Source: Actinopolymorpha pittospori (GTDB lineage: Bacteria; Actinomycetota; Actinomycetes; Propionibacteriales; Actinopolymorphaceae). From it: 64,000 nucleotides of DNA. A program made the translations under genes and the position numbers. The stretch is from NCBI RefSeq assembly GCF_014873875.1, contig NZ_JADBEM010000001.1, positions 8,432,001 to 8,496,000 on the forward strand. The letters are read 5' to 3'. This document shows, piece after piece, positions 26,476 through 35,312 of the stretch (position 1 is its first letter; each line of letters starts with the position of its first letter). The notes below the pieces were generated by a model. It saw only the letters and a list, made by a program, of their open reading frames with translations, did no database searches and was not told the origin of the DNA.

Positions 26476-27639
26476 ATGACGATCTCCCACCCCGCCCCTC
26501 CCCCGTCTCACCGGCCCTCGACCACCGCGTCCCATCGCGCCCGGCGACCACCACGCGTCGTCCGCGCCCGCTCCATCACGGACGGCTGTCGAGGGGGCGC
26601 GGTCCTGGCCATGGCGTTCCTCGGGATCTTCCTGGCGGCCGGCGTCGCGGCCGCGGCGCCGCCCCACTGGACCTGGCCGCTGTCACCTCGCCCGGAGGTG
26701 GTCCGGCCGTTCGACCCACCCGACTCGCCGTGGTCACGGGGCCACCGCGGCGTCGACCTGCTGGGCGCGGTCGACCAGCAGGTACGGTCCGCGGGAGCCG
26801 GTGTGATCACCTACGCGGGGCTGCTCGCCGGCAGAGGGGTGATCACCGTCCAGCACGGCCAGCTCCGCACCACCTACGAGCCCGTCGCCGCCGCGGTCGC
26901 GGTGGGCGACCCGGTGAACCCGGGCACCGTGCTCGGCACGTTGCAGGCTGCCGGAGGCCACTGCGCTCCCAGGATCTGTCTGCACTGGGGCCTGCTCCGT
27001 GGTTCGGACTACCTCGATCCGCTCTCGCTCGTCGGGGGTGGACCGCCGAGGCTGTTGCCCCTCGGCAGTGCCTCGACCACCGATCTCGCCCTGCCGGCCG
27101 TGTCCTACGGCCCGGGTGACCGCGCCACGCCCGGGCCCGGCGCCAACGTCGCCGCGCCGAGCGGCTCGGACTCCGCGGCGAGCGGCTCGGACTCCACCGT
27201 GACGGGCTCGGACTCCGCCGTGACGGGCTCGATCGTTGCCGCCAGCGGACGCGCCACACCAGCCACCGACGTCCCGACGCCCGCCGGCGCCGAGGGCAGT
27301 CCCCCGACGCCGGCCAGTGGCGGGGCGGAGCCCAGCCGAACGGACGAACCTTCACGCGGTCCCTCATGGCGGGCCGCCGGCCTTCCCACCATGCTGACGA
27401 CCTTCAGCGCTCCGGCGGCCGGCGCCATCGCCGGTGCGGTCGTCGCCGGCTTTCTCATTCGGCGCAGCGGCTCCGTCACCAGTCCGACCGATCCGCCCCC
27501 TCGACCGCCCGGCCCACCCCTACCCAACCCACCACGACCGAGAGGTGCTTCCCGCCCGGGTGCTCCTCGTCAGGGCCGGACCGAGGAGGTGGTGATCGAT
27601 CTCGCGGCGGAGCGACGGAGGTTCCGAGGGGCGGCGTGA
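26476..27639 (+). CDS. M23 family peptidoglycan endopeptidase-like protein
   Basis: From ATG 26476 the product is 387 residues. A signal-like hydrophobic stretch (AVLAMAFLGIFLAAGVAAAA) is followed by an M23/LytM domain with GHRGVDLLG (H-x3-D metal ligands), GRGVITVQHG and ICLHWGLLRGSDYLDPLSL. The usual HxH pair of ligands reads CxH here. This change is frequent in the actinobacterial homologues I recall next to rpsB, so the enzyme may be altered or inactive. A GSDS-rich linker, a C-terminal membrane helix (AGAIAGAVVAGFLI) and a Pro-rich basic tail follow. The start is uncertain because no ribosome site is clear; ATG 26611 is an alternative. Confidence 0.82.
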   Translation: MTISHPAPPPSHRPSTTASHRARRPPRVVRARSITDGCRGGAVLAMAFLGIFLAAGVAAAAPPHWTWPLSPRPEVVRPFDPPDSPWSRGHRGVDLLGAVDQQVRSAGAGVITYAGLLAGRGVITVQHGQLRTTYEPVAAAVAVGDPVNPGTVLGTLQAAGGHCAPRICLHWGLLRGSDYLDPLSLVGGGPPRLLPLGSASTTDLALPAVSYGPGDRATPGPGANVAAPSGSDSAASGSDSTVTGSDSAVTGSIVAASGRATPATDVPTPAGAEGSPPTPASGGAEPSRTDEPSRGPSWRAAGLPTMLTTFSAPAAGAIAGAVVAGFLIRRSGSVTSPTDPPPRPPGPPLPNPPRPRGASRPGAPRQGRTEEVVIDLAAERRRFRGAA

Positions 27640-27658
27640 CCGTCGCGCCGCGAAAGAG

Positions 27659-28867
27659 TCAGCGCAGGAGAGCGGCCAGCCCCGCGGCGAACCGGTCGTA
27701 CTGGTCGGCGCTGTTGTAGAGCTGCGCCGACAGGCGCACGAAGCCGCGATCCCGCCACCTGGTGATCGCCACCTCGGCGTTCAGCTCACGCGCGATGCGT
27801 TCGGAGAGAGCATGGGCACCGTCCTGGCGATCGGAGACGCTCGCAGGCAGAGGAGCCAACCGCATCGAGAGGCTCGGATCGCCACCCACGCCAGTCAGAT
27901 CTGTGCCGAGCGCGGCCGCGACCGTCTGCTGGCCGTACGCGGCGAGTGCGTTGTTGTGCTCCCGCAGTCGCTTCGGCTGGCGGCTGGCGAAGAAGTCGAG
28001 AGCGTCCGGCAGCGCCAGCCAGGCCGAGTCGTCGACCGTGCCCTGGTTGTCGAACGCGCCCGGGAACTTCTCCTCCTCGTTCCACGACACCACCAGCGGA
28101 CGGATCCGCTCCTGCCAGGCCGGCGCGATCCAGAGCCCGGCGACACTGCGGGCGGCGAAGGCCCACTTGTGGAAGTTACCCACCCAGAAGTCGGCGCCGA
28201 TCGTGTCGACCCGCACCGGCAGCATGCCTGGCGCGTGAGCGCCGTCGACGAGAGTCGCCACCCCGCGATCCCTCGCGGCCTGGGCGATCATGTGGACGGG
28301 AAAGAGCCGAGCGGTGGCCGACGTCACGTGGTCGACGACGAGGAGCCGGGTTCGGTCCGTCATCACCGCCGTGATGGCGCTCACCACCTCCTCATCCGAG
28401 GCCGCCAGGTCGACCTGCGCGATCATCAGACGTGCGCCGGCAGCGGTCGCGAACCTGCGGGCCGCCATGGTCACCGCGCCGTAGGCGTGGTCGGTGAGGA
28501 CGATCTCGTCGCCTGGACGAAGCGCGAACGACGCCAACACGGTGCTGACCCCGGTGGTGGCGTTGGCGACCAGGGCAAGGGAGTCAGGTTCGGCGCCGAG
28601 GAAGCGGGTGGCGGCCTGACGCGCGACCCGGACCCCCGGCGGGCGAAGCTCCCGGTAGAAGTTCATCGGGTTCTCGTCGGACAACTCACGCCACCTGGCC
28701 TGGGCACGGCGCACCGTCCTGGGTACCGCGCCGAACGAACCGTGGTTGAGATGGTCCCGGGCCTGGTCGAGATCCCATTCGGCCCGAATGTCCGCCAGGT
28801 CGGTGGTTTCCCAGCCCTGCTCTGACAGCTCAGTCGTGTCCCTGCTCACGCGCCGCGATTCTGCCAC
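27659..28867 (-). CDS. Class-V aminotransferase (isopenicillin-N-epimerase-like)
   Basis: The 402-residue PLP enzyme is of the class-V/isopenicillin-N-epimerase type. It has LNHGSFGAVPRTV at the N-terminus, VANATTGVSTVLASF, VDGAHAPGM (PLP-binding Asp-His) and the Schiff-base lysine in NFHKWAFAARSVAGLWI. It is 20 nt from the end of the convergent M23 gene. Upstream lies xerC on the same strand, so it may belong to the xerC transcript. The substrate is unknown; cysteine desulfurase activity is less likely because the family's mobile Cys loop is not evident. Confidence 0.88.
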   Translation of the reverse strand: MAESRRVSRDTTELSEQGWETTDLADIRAEWDLDQARDHLNHGSFGAVPRTVRRAQARWRELSDENPMNFYRELRPPGVRVARQAATRFLGAEPDSLALVANATTGVSTVLASFALRPGDEIVLTDHAYGAVTMAARRFATAAGARLMIAQVDLAASDEEVVSAITAVMTDRTRLLVVDHVTSATARLFPVHMIAQAARDRGVATLVDGAHAPGMLPVRVDTIGADFWVGNFHKWAFAARSVAGLWIAPAWQERIRPLVVSWNEEEKFPGAFDNQGTVDDSAWLALPDALDFFASRQPKRLREHNNALAAYGQQTVAAALGTDLTGVGGDPSLSMRLAPLPASVSDRQDGAHALSERIARELNAEVAITRWRDRGFVRLSAQLYNSADQYDRFAAGLAALLR

Positions 28868-28888
28868 TCGGCCGGGAGATTCCGAAGG

Positions 28889-29977
28889 TTAGGCGCGCGG
28901 GTGCGATTGTTCGTAGACCCTGCGTAGCCGTTCCGCGGAGACGTGCGTGTAGATCTGGGTGGTCGCCAGGGACGCGTGTCCGAGTAGTTCCTGGACGCTG
29001 CGGAGGTCGGCCCCGCCCTCGAGCAGGTGCGTGGCCGCCGAGTGCCGGAGACCGTGGGGCGCGAGATCGGGAGAATCGGGAACGTCGGAGAGCCGAGTGT
29101 GTACAAGTCGGCGTACGGCCCGCTGGTCGAGCCGACCTCCACGTGCTCCGAGGAACAAGGCGGGACCACTGCGATCGGTGCAGAGGCCGGGCCGTCCACG
29201 TCGCAGATAGTCACGCAGGGCCTCCTCGGCCGGAACGCCGAACGGGACCGATCGCTCCTTGCGTCCCTTCCCGAGCACCCTGACCACTCGGCGGCTCTCG
29301 TCGAGGTCGTCGACGTCGAGCGCGACGAGCTCGCCCACACGGACACCCGTGGCGTAGAGGAGTTCGAGGATCGCACGGTCGCGGCAGCCGACAGCGCTGC
29401 CGTCGTCGCTGGCGAGCGCCGCGACCTCGAGGAGGGCACGTGCCTCCTCCTGGCGGAGTACGCCGGGGAGTGAACGGTGCGGCTTCGGCGTACCGAGCAG
29501 CAGGCCTGGATCGTCGGCGAGCACGCCCACCCGATGCGCCCACGCGGTGAAGGTCCGGACGGAGGCCGCGCGGCGCGCGAGCGTCGTACGGGCACGGCCG
29601 CTGGCGTGGACGGCGGCGAGCCAGTCGCGGAGTGCGTGAATGTCCAGCACCTCGACCATGCGCGCGAGGTCTGCGGCCTCGTCAGCCTCGGCAGGGTCCT
29701 CGGCCCCGGCAGACTCGTTGTCCGCGCCACGGTGGTCGGTGCGGTCACTCTCCACCTGCTCGGCCCCATGGGAGTGGGACCCGCCAGCTCGCGCCCTGGG
29801 GGCGGCTGAGTCGCGCAGGTGGGACAGGAGGTTCCGGATGTCACCGAGGTAGGCGCGCACGGTGTGCTCGGACATGTCTCGCTCGACGCGCAGATGGCGT
29901 TCGAAGTCGGCGAGCACCGTGTCAGGCCGCGTCGGCACTTCACCCGCTCCCTTCGCCCTCACGGGCTCAACGCCCAC
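28889..29977 (-). CDS. xerC: Tyrosine recombinase XerC with an internal insertion
   Basis: XerC-type recombinases resolve chromosome dimers at dif with XerD and FtsK. The catalytic residues are R213 (GVRVGELVALD), a Lys in LGKGRKERS (about 238), H308 and R311 (HGLRHSAATH), H334 (LGHASL) and nucleophile Y343 (QIYTHV). The 362-residue protein exceeds the usual 300. Residues about 55-107, between the first two helices of the core-binding domain, are an acidic Ala/Asp/Glu/Gly-rich insert. It lies downstream of the broken dprA, its usual neighbour. A role at dif rather than in an integron or phage is inferred from this context. Confidence 0.93.
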   Translation of the reverse strand: MGVEPVRAKGAGEVPTRPDTVLADFERHLRVERDMSEHTVRAYLGDIRNLLSHLRDSAAPRARAGGSHSHGAEQVESDRTDHRGADNESAGAEDPAEADEAADLARMVEVLDIHALRDWLAAVHASGRARTTLARRAASVRTFTAWAHRVGVLADDPGLLLGTPKPHRSLPGVLRQEEARALLEVAALASDDGSAVGCRDRAILELLYATGVRVGELVALDVDDLDESRRVVRVLGKGRKERSVPFGVPAEEALRDYLRRGRPGLCTDRSGPALFLGARGGRLDQRAVRRLVHTRLSDVPDSPDLAPHGLRHSAATHLLEGGADLRSVQELLGHASLATTQIYTHVSAERLRRVYEQSHPRA

Positions 29978-30121
29978 CTCACGCGGAGCCCGTCACGCCA
30001 CGACCAGACGTCGACGGTGGACGTGTGCGCCCGGGTGGAACCTCGACCTCACGCACGTCTCCGTACGCCCCGCTGCGAGCACCCCAGGGAAAGGCATGCG
30101 AATCGCCGCGGCCCGGCCACC

Positions 30122-31409
30122 CTAACCGCCACGATCGGCCGTCGTCGCGTGCCGACGGTTGTCTCGCTCCCGCGCCGAAAGGCGCCAACCGGTGCCCTGC
30201 CGCTCGACGAATCCGAGCAGGAGGAGCTGGCCGAGCACTCCGAGCACCTCCTCCGTCGCCACACCCGCCAGCCCGGCGATGCGAGCGACCCCGATCGAAC
30301 GGAGGACCGGAACCGCCTCCAACACCTGCCGGGCGCGAGCGTCGAGTTGATCGCGCAGTCGGGACTCACCGACCTTGGGCGGAGCGAGATCGCAGCCGAT
30401 CGAGCCGATCTGCTCCGCCACCTCGTCGGCATCGGTGACGAGGACGGCACCCCCGTCGCGGACCAGCCGATGAACTCCCGCGGAGGAGACGGAGGTCACC
30501 GGCCCGGGAACCGCCATGACCTCCCGGTGGCAGCGCTCGGCCCAGAACGCGGTGTTGAGCGCGCCACTGCGCAGCGCCGCCTCCACGACCACGCTGCCCA
30601 GAGTCAGCGCGGCGATCAGTCGGTTGCGGATGAGGAATCGGGGCCGCCGAGGAGTGGATCCGGGTGGCACCTCACTGAGGATCAGCCCGTCGTCGGCGAT
30701 CCGGGCGAGCAACTGCTCGTGCGCCCGCGGCTAGGGCACGTCGACGCCGGACGCGAGCACCGCGACCGTCTGACCGCCAGCGGCGAGACTGCCCTTGTGC
30801 GCGGAGGCGTCGATGCCGAAGGCGCCGCCGGAGACGACGGTGATCCCCGGTCGGCGAGGCCTGACGACATCTCCGCGGCGACGTACAGCCCGTACTCGCT
30901 CGCCGCCCGGGCACCGACGACGGCACACGAGCGCGCCGTCACCGCACGCAGGTCGGCGGATCCGCGTACCCACAGGGCCAGTGGAGCTCCTTCCCGCCCC
31001 TCGATCGTGCCCGCCACGGCGAGCACGTCCAGCGACTCCGGCCACTCGGCGTCGCCCGGACAGAGCAGGCGCGCGCCCACCTTTTCGGCTCGCTCCAGGT
31101 CGCTGTCAGGGTCGCTGACCCCCAGCCTGGCCTGGTAGTCGCCGAGCTTGCGGCCGGGGAACAGGCCGACCGTGATCGCCTCGAACGTCGCCTCCGCGCC
31201 GTGGTCCGCGACGAAGCGCGCGAGCTTCAGTCACCTGGCTCCCCGAGGCGGGTGAGTGCGGCACGTGCCCGACGCTCCGCCTCCGACACGCCTTCGGGCC
31301 GGTTGGATGTCGACGACGTAGCCGCCGCCGCATTGGAGCTGTCCAGCGTGGCCTGGCTCCAGGAGTCGATCCGCGCGTCCAGGCGATCGCCGTCTCCCGC
31401 CGCGGTCAT
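30122..31409 (-). pseudogene. dprA: dprA (DNA processing protein A), inactivated by two frameshifts and a nonsense codon
   Basis: DprA loads RecA on incoming single-stranded DNA in natural transformation. Three reading segments rebuild one DprA. ATG 31409 overlaps the yifB stop by 4 nt and leads to ALTRLGEPGD, where TGA (31227-31229) follows a one-base deletion. The next frame runs KLARFVADHG to GARAASEYG and AEMSSGLADRG, then needs another one-base correction near 30850 to read ITVVSGGAFGIDASAHKGS. That frame meets an in-frame TAG at 30731-30733 in the otherwise conserved DVPYPRxH, where Tyr is expected. The rest (LARIADDGLILSEVPPG to the C-terminal winged helix) is open to 30122. No complete protein can be made. 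Confidence 0.88.
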
Positions 31410-33035
31410 CCGACCCTCCGCCCACGCCCCGCCGAGTCGTCCCGGGCGCGCGTGCCCCGCGAGGGTGGCTCGTGTCCCAGTCGAAGCGTCAGTGCGGCGA
31501 AAACGTCGTGTCGACCGGGCCGGTCGCGTCCACCCAGGTCGGCCAAGGTCCACGCGAGACGGAGCACGCGGTCGGCTCCGCGAGCGGTGAGCCAGCCGGA
31601 GGTGAGCTGGCTCTCGATGGGCGGCAGCGCGTCGGGCTCGGGCGGAAAGTGGCGGCGGAGCTCGTAGCCGGGCACGTGGGCGTTGAGCGACCAGCGGTGC
31701 CCGTCGAAGCGCCAGGCCTGTCGCTGCCGTGCCTCCCGCACCCGCTCGGCGACCACCGCGGTCGGCTCGATCAGCCGCTGGTCGGCGACCATCTCGGCCC
31801 GGGCTACCGGCTCGACGAGCTGCAGGATGTCGATGCGGTCCTTGATCGGTCCGGACAGCCGGTGCTGATAGCGGCTTCTCGCCTGCGGGGTGCACGTGCA
31901 GTAGAGCCCCTTGCCGTAAGCCCGTCCGCACGGACACGGGTTCGCCGCGATCACGAGTTGGAAGCGCGCCGGGAACCGCGCCGTCCCGGCGGATCGGGCA
32001 ATCACGACCTCACCGTGCTCCAGCGGCTGACGCAGAGCGTCGAGCACGCTCGGCCGGAACTCCGGCGCCTCGTCCAGGAACAGCACGCCTCGATGCGCCA
32101 GGGACACCGCACCTGGCCGGGCCGTTCGGGCACCGCCGCCCACGATCGCCGGAAGCGAGGCCGAATGGTGCGGGTCGCAGAACGGCGGGCGGACCACCAG
32201 CGGCGCGTGTGAGGGCAACAGTCCCGCGACGGAGTGGATGGCCGTCACTTCGAGTGCGTCGCTCTGGTCGAGATCGGGCAGCAGGCCAGGCATCCGCTCG
32301 GCGAGCATGGTCTTGCCCGCGCCGGGCGGACCGGACATGGACAGATGGTGGCCGCCGGCGGCGGCCACCTCCAGGGCCTTGCGGGCCGTCGCCTGCCCGA
32401 GGACCTCGGCGAGGTCGAGCCCGGCAAGTCGATCGGACCGGGGCAGGACACCATGCTCGGCGGCTCGGGCGGCCTCGTCGTCGAGGGGACAGGCCGGCTC
32501 GTCCGGAACCTCGTCGTCGCGCAGCAGGGCGAGGGCCTGGCGGAGGGACCGGACGCCGAAGACCTCGACGTCGGAGACCAAGCGTGCCTCGTCGACGTTC
32601 GGCTCCGGTACGACGAACCGCCGCCAGCCGGCGGCAGCCGGCGGCAGCGGCGGCCAGGACCGACGGAAGGGTGCCCCGCACTGGCTTGAGGCGACCGTCG
32701 AGTCCGAGCTCACCCAGCAGGACGACCGCGTCCAACCGGTCCTGGTGCACCACCTCGGCCGCGCCGAGCACGGCGAGCGCGATGGCCAGGTCGAAGTGGG
32801 CACCCGCCTTGGGCAGGGTGGCGGGCGACAGCGCGACCGTCAGCTTCCGCTGGGGCCACCCCTGACCCGAGTTGGCGACGGCCGCCCGGACCCGGGAGCG
32901 TGCTTCGGCCAGGGCCGCGTCCGGGAGTCCGACCAGGCTGAAGCCGGGCAGGCCGTTGCCGATGTGGGCTTCGACGTCGACGACATGACCCTCGACTCCG
33001 GTGAGGGCGACCGAGCGTGAACGGGCGAGGGCCAT
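31406..33035 (-). pseudogene. yifB: yifB (Mg-chelatase-like AAA ATPase, ComM family), disrupted by a 10-bp duplication
   Basis: YifB/ComM is an AAA+ helicase that promotes branch migration in transformation. The N-terminal part (33035 to about 32640) reads ALARSRSVALTGVEGHVVDVEAHIGNGLPGFSLVGLPD and ends in the Ala run before GWRRFVV. The remainder, in another frame, carries Walker A (GPPGAGKTMLAE), GVLFLDEAPEF, FQLVIAANPCPCG and YQHRLSGPIKDRIDI. The break is a perfect tandem duplication of CAGCCGGCGG at 32625-32644. Removing one copy restores one continuous frame of about 540 residues. The start follows the yraN stop by 1 nt and the end overlaps the dprA start, so this was one operon. Confidence 0.9.
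32625..32644. repeat. 10-bp tandem duplication that breaks yifB
   Basis: CAGCCGGCGG occurs twice in direct succession (32625-32634, 32635-32644). With a single copy the reading frame runs through LAAAAAGWRRFVVPEP, as the family predicts. This is typical of replication slippage and adds 10 bases, shifting the frame by one. Confidence 0.9.
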
Positions 33036-33036
33036 C

Positions 33037-33393
33037 TCAGTCGACCCCGCGCACGTGCTCGATGCGGGCCGGCCCGGATGCCTGCCGCAGGATGCCGACC
33101 ACGTCGATGCGGACCGCTTTGGGCCGCACGTCGTGGTCGGCGAGCCAGCGCCCGGCGAGGCGGCGCAGCCGAGCCGCCTTGTCCCGGGTCACCGCCTCGA
33201 GCGGGGAGCCGAAACCCAGCCCGGAGCGGGTCTTCACCTCACAGACGACCAGCGTGTCACCGTCACGGGCGACGATGTCGATCTCGCCTATCTCGCAGCG
33301 TCAGTTGCGCGCGAGGACGACGAACCCGGCCTCCTGCAGATGCCGGACCGCGAGCTCCTCGCCGTGGCGTCCGATCAGGTCTTTCACGTGCAC
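33037..33393 (-). pseudogene. yraN: yraN (UPF0102 nuclease-fold protein) with a TGA at a conserved Trp
   Basis: From GTG 33393 (GGAGG 9 nt upstream) the frame reads VKDLIGRHGEELAVRHLQ, then VVLARN, then TGA at 33301-33303. It continues without a shift as RCEIGEIDIVARDGD and VVCEVKTRSGLGFGS. The family has Trp here (ARNWRC), so one G-to-A change TGG to TGA explains the stop. The full reading would be 118 residues, the normal length, with the restriction-endonuclease-like D-x-EVK core. Downstream reinitiation at GTG 33237 would lose the first half. The gene heads the yraN-yifB-dprA unit. Confidence 0.87.
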
Positions 33394-33588
33394 GGGCGAT
33401 CACCTCCGGCGCCCACTCTGGCCGGGGCGGGAGAGTGAGGACGGCGAGCGCGGACGCCCTGTGGACCAGTCGACCGGTGTACCGACTGTGGACAAAAACC
33501 GGGCGCGACGGGGTGCCGGGTCGGACGGTCCTGATATACGGGACTCAGTCGGGCGAGGGCACCCGAGCGGTCCGAAGGGAGCAGTCGC

Positions 33589-35271
33589 ATGTCGGAGACC
33601 GTCGCCAGGACTGTCGTACGCCTCCTCGCCGACGCGGGCGTGCGCACGGCCTACACCGTCCCGGGCGAGTCCTTCCTGCCCCTCCTCGACGCGTGGGAGG
33701 CCGAGCCTCGTGTACGCCTGATCTCCACGCGGCACGAAGCGGGCGCGGCGTTCATGGCGGAGGCCGAGGCGAAGCTGACCGGACGGCCGGCACTCGCCCT
33801 CGCGAGCCGCGGCCCAGGTGCGGCGAACCTGTCGATCGGCGTCCACACCGCCCAGCAGGACCAGACTCCGCTGATCGCGATCCTCGGCCAGGTCGAGTCG
33901 GAGGTCCGCGGGCGCGAGGCGTTCCAGGAGGTCGACCTGGCGAGCTTCTACGCCCCGATCACCACGTGGTCCAGGGAGCCGTGGCGTCCGGAGGAGGTGC
34001 CGGCCCTGGTCGCACGCGCCTTCCGGGACGCCACCAGCGCCCGGCCCGGCCCGGTCGCCCTGAGCGTCCCGGCCGACTTCTGGTCGGCGACCTTCGAGGG
34101 CGCCGTTCCGCACGTCCTCCACCCGCAGGCCGGTCCGGACGTCGTGGTCGCGAACGCGGCGGAGGCCGTCGTCGCCGGGGCGGTGATCGCCCAGGCCAGC
34201 CAGAAGCTGGCCACGCTGCTCGCGACCGCACGCGCTCCCGTGGTGATCACCGGGCCGGGTGAGCGGGTCGGCCGAGACTCGCTCCGGCGTGCCAGCGAGC
34301 AACTGGGGTTCGGGGTGTACGCGGCCTTCCGCCGCCAGGACAGCTTCGACGAGGACCACCCGCACTTCCTCGGTCATCTCGGTCTCGGCGTACCCGACTC
34401 GATCCTGCGGGCGCTGCGGGACGCGGACGTCGTGGTCGTGGCGGGCACCCGCCTGGACGCGGTGACCTCGCAGAACTACCGCTATCCACTGCCGCACCAG
34501 CACCTGGTGATGCTCGGCACGGGGCTCCCGGTCCCCCACCATCCCGGCCGGACTACCCGACTGGAGGCCGACCCGCGCGCCGTTCTCGACGGGCTCGCGA
34601 CCCAGCCCGGCGCGATGACCAAGCGCGACTGGGTGCCCTACCACGACGCGGCAAGGGAGTACGCCGTCCCGCCCGACCACGCCGCGCCCTCCGGCGAGAC
34701 CACGAAGGGCCGCGTCCACCCGGCGTCCGTCATCACCGGCCTGCGCGAAGTCGCCCCCGACGACGTGATCCTCACCAACGACGCCGGCAACTTCTCGGCC
34801 TTCTTCCACCGGTACTGGCGGTTCCGCACCAGCCACCGCCTGCTGGCCCCGTGCAACGGGGCGATGGGCTACGCCGTTCCCGCCGCCGTGGCGGCGAAGC
34901 TCGCCGCTCCGGAACGCTCCGTCGTCGCCCTCGTCGGCGACGGCGGGATCCTGATGACCGGCCAGGAGATCGAGACCGCGCTACGGTACGACGCCCCGAT
35001 CGTCGTCCTCGCCTTCCAGAACGGCATGTACGGCACGATCGCCATGCACCAGGCGGCGACCCAGGGCCGGCTCGCGGGCGTCGACATCGGTCGGCTCGAC
35101 CTCGCCGCCTGGGCACGGGGCCTGGGCGCACACGGCCTGACCATCGACGACCCCACCCAGATCGATGCCACCCTGCGGGAGGCCCTCCGATGCGGCCGTC
35201 CCTGCGTGGTGGACGTCCGCACCGACCCTGACGTGATCGCGCCGGGTCGACGACTGTCTGAGATGTTGTAG
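33589..35271 (+). CDS. Thiamine-diphosphate-dependent enzyme (acetolactate synthase-like)
   Basis: The 560-residue product has the three-domain layout of ThDP decarboxylases and synthases. The activating Glu lies in STRHEAGAAFMAEAEAKLTG (about residue 50). The ThDP/Mg motif is GDGGILMTGQEIETALRYDA followed by FQNGMYG (GDG-x(n)-N, about residues 450-480). It is followed 41 nt later by an IlvD/Edd-family dehydratase on the same strand. The pair superficially resembles ilvB-ilvD. However, the dehydratase looks like the sugar-acid type and no AHAS regulatory subunit is near, so a catabolic decarboxylase or synthase is equally likely. The start ATG 33589 follows GGGAG. Confidence 0.87.
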   Translation: MSETVARTVVRLLADAGVRTAYTVPGESFLPLLDAWEAEPRVRLISTRHEAGAAFMAEAEAKLTGRPALALASRGPGAANLSIGVHTAQQDQTPLIAILGQVESEVRGREAFQEVDLASFYAPITTWSREPWRPEEVPALVARAFRDATSARPGPVALSVPADFWSATFEGAVPHVLHPQAGPDVVVANAAEAVVAGAVIAQASQKLATLLATARAPVVITGPGERVGRDSLRRASEQLGFGVYAAFRRQDSFDEDHPHFLGHLGLGVPDSILRALRDADVVVVAGTRLDAVTSQNYRYPLPHQHLVMLGTGLPVPHHPGRTTRLEADPRAVLDGLATQPGAMTKRDWVPYHDAAREYAVPPDHAAPSGETTKGRVHPASVITGLREVAPDDVILTNDAGNFSAFFHRYWRFRTSHRLLAPCNGAMGYAVPAAVAAKLAAPERSVVALVGDGGILMTGQEIETALRYDAPIVVLAFQNGMYGTIAMHQAATQGRLAGVDIGRLDLAAWARGLGAHGLTIDDPTQIDATLREALRCGRPCVVDVRTDPDVIAPGRRLSEML

Positions 35272-35312
35272 CCGCAGAGCAGCCCGAGGCTGCCCTAGAA
35301 GGGAAGGCCGTC

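Noticed and set aside
32625..32644. Tandem 10-mer as a CRISPR-like or mobile-element repeat
   Set aside because: Only two copies, no spacer and inside a coding frame. It is a slippage duplication.
30122..33393. Programmed frameshifting or stop-codon recoding in yraN-yifB-dprA
   Set aside because: No slippery heptamer or stimulating structure stands out, the lesions are of different types, and a TGA and a TAG would both need recoding. Decay or sequence error is simpler.
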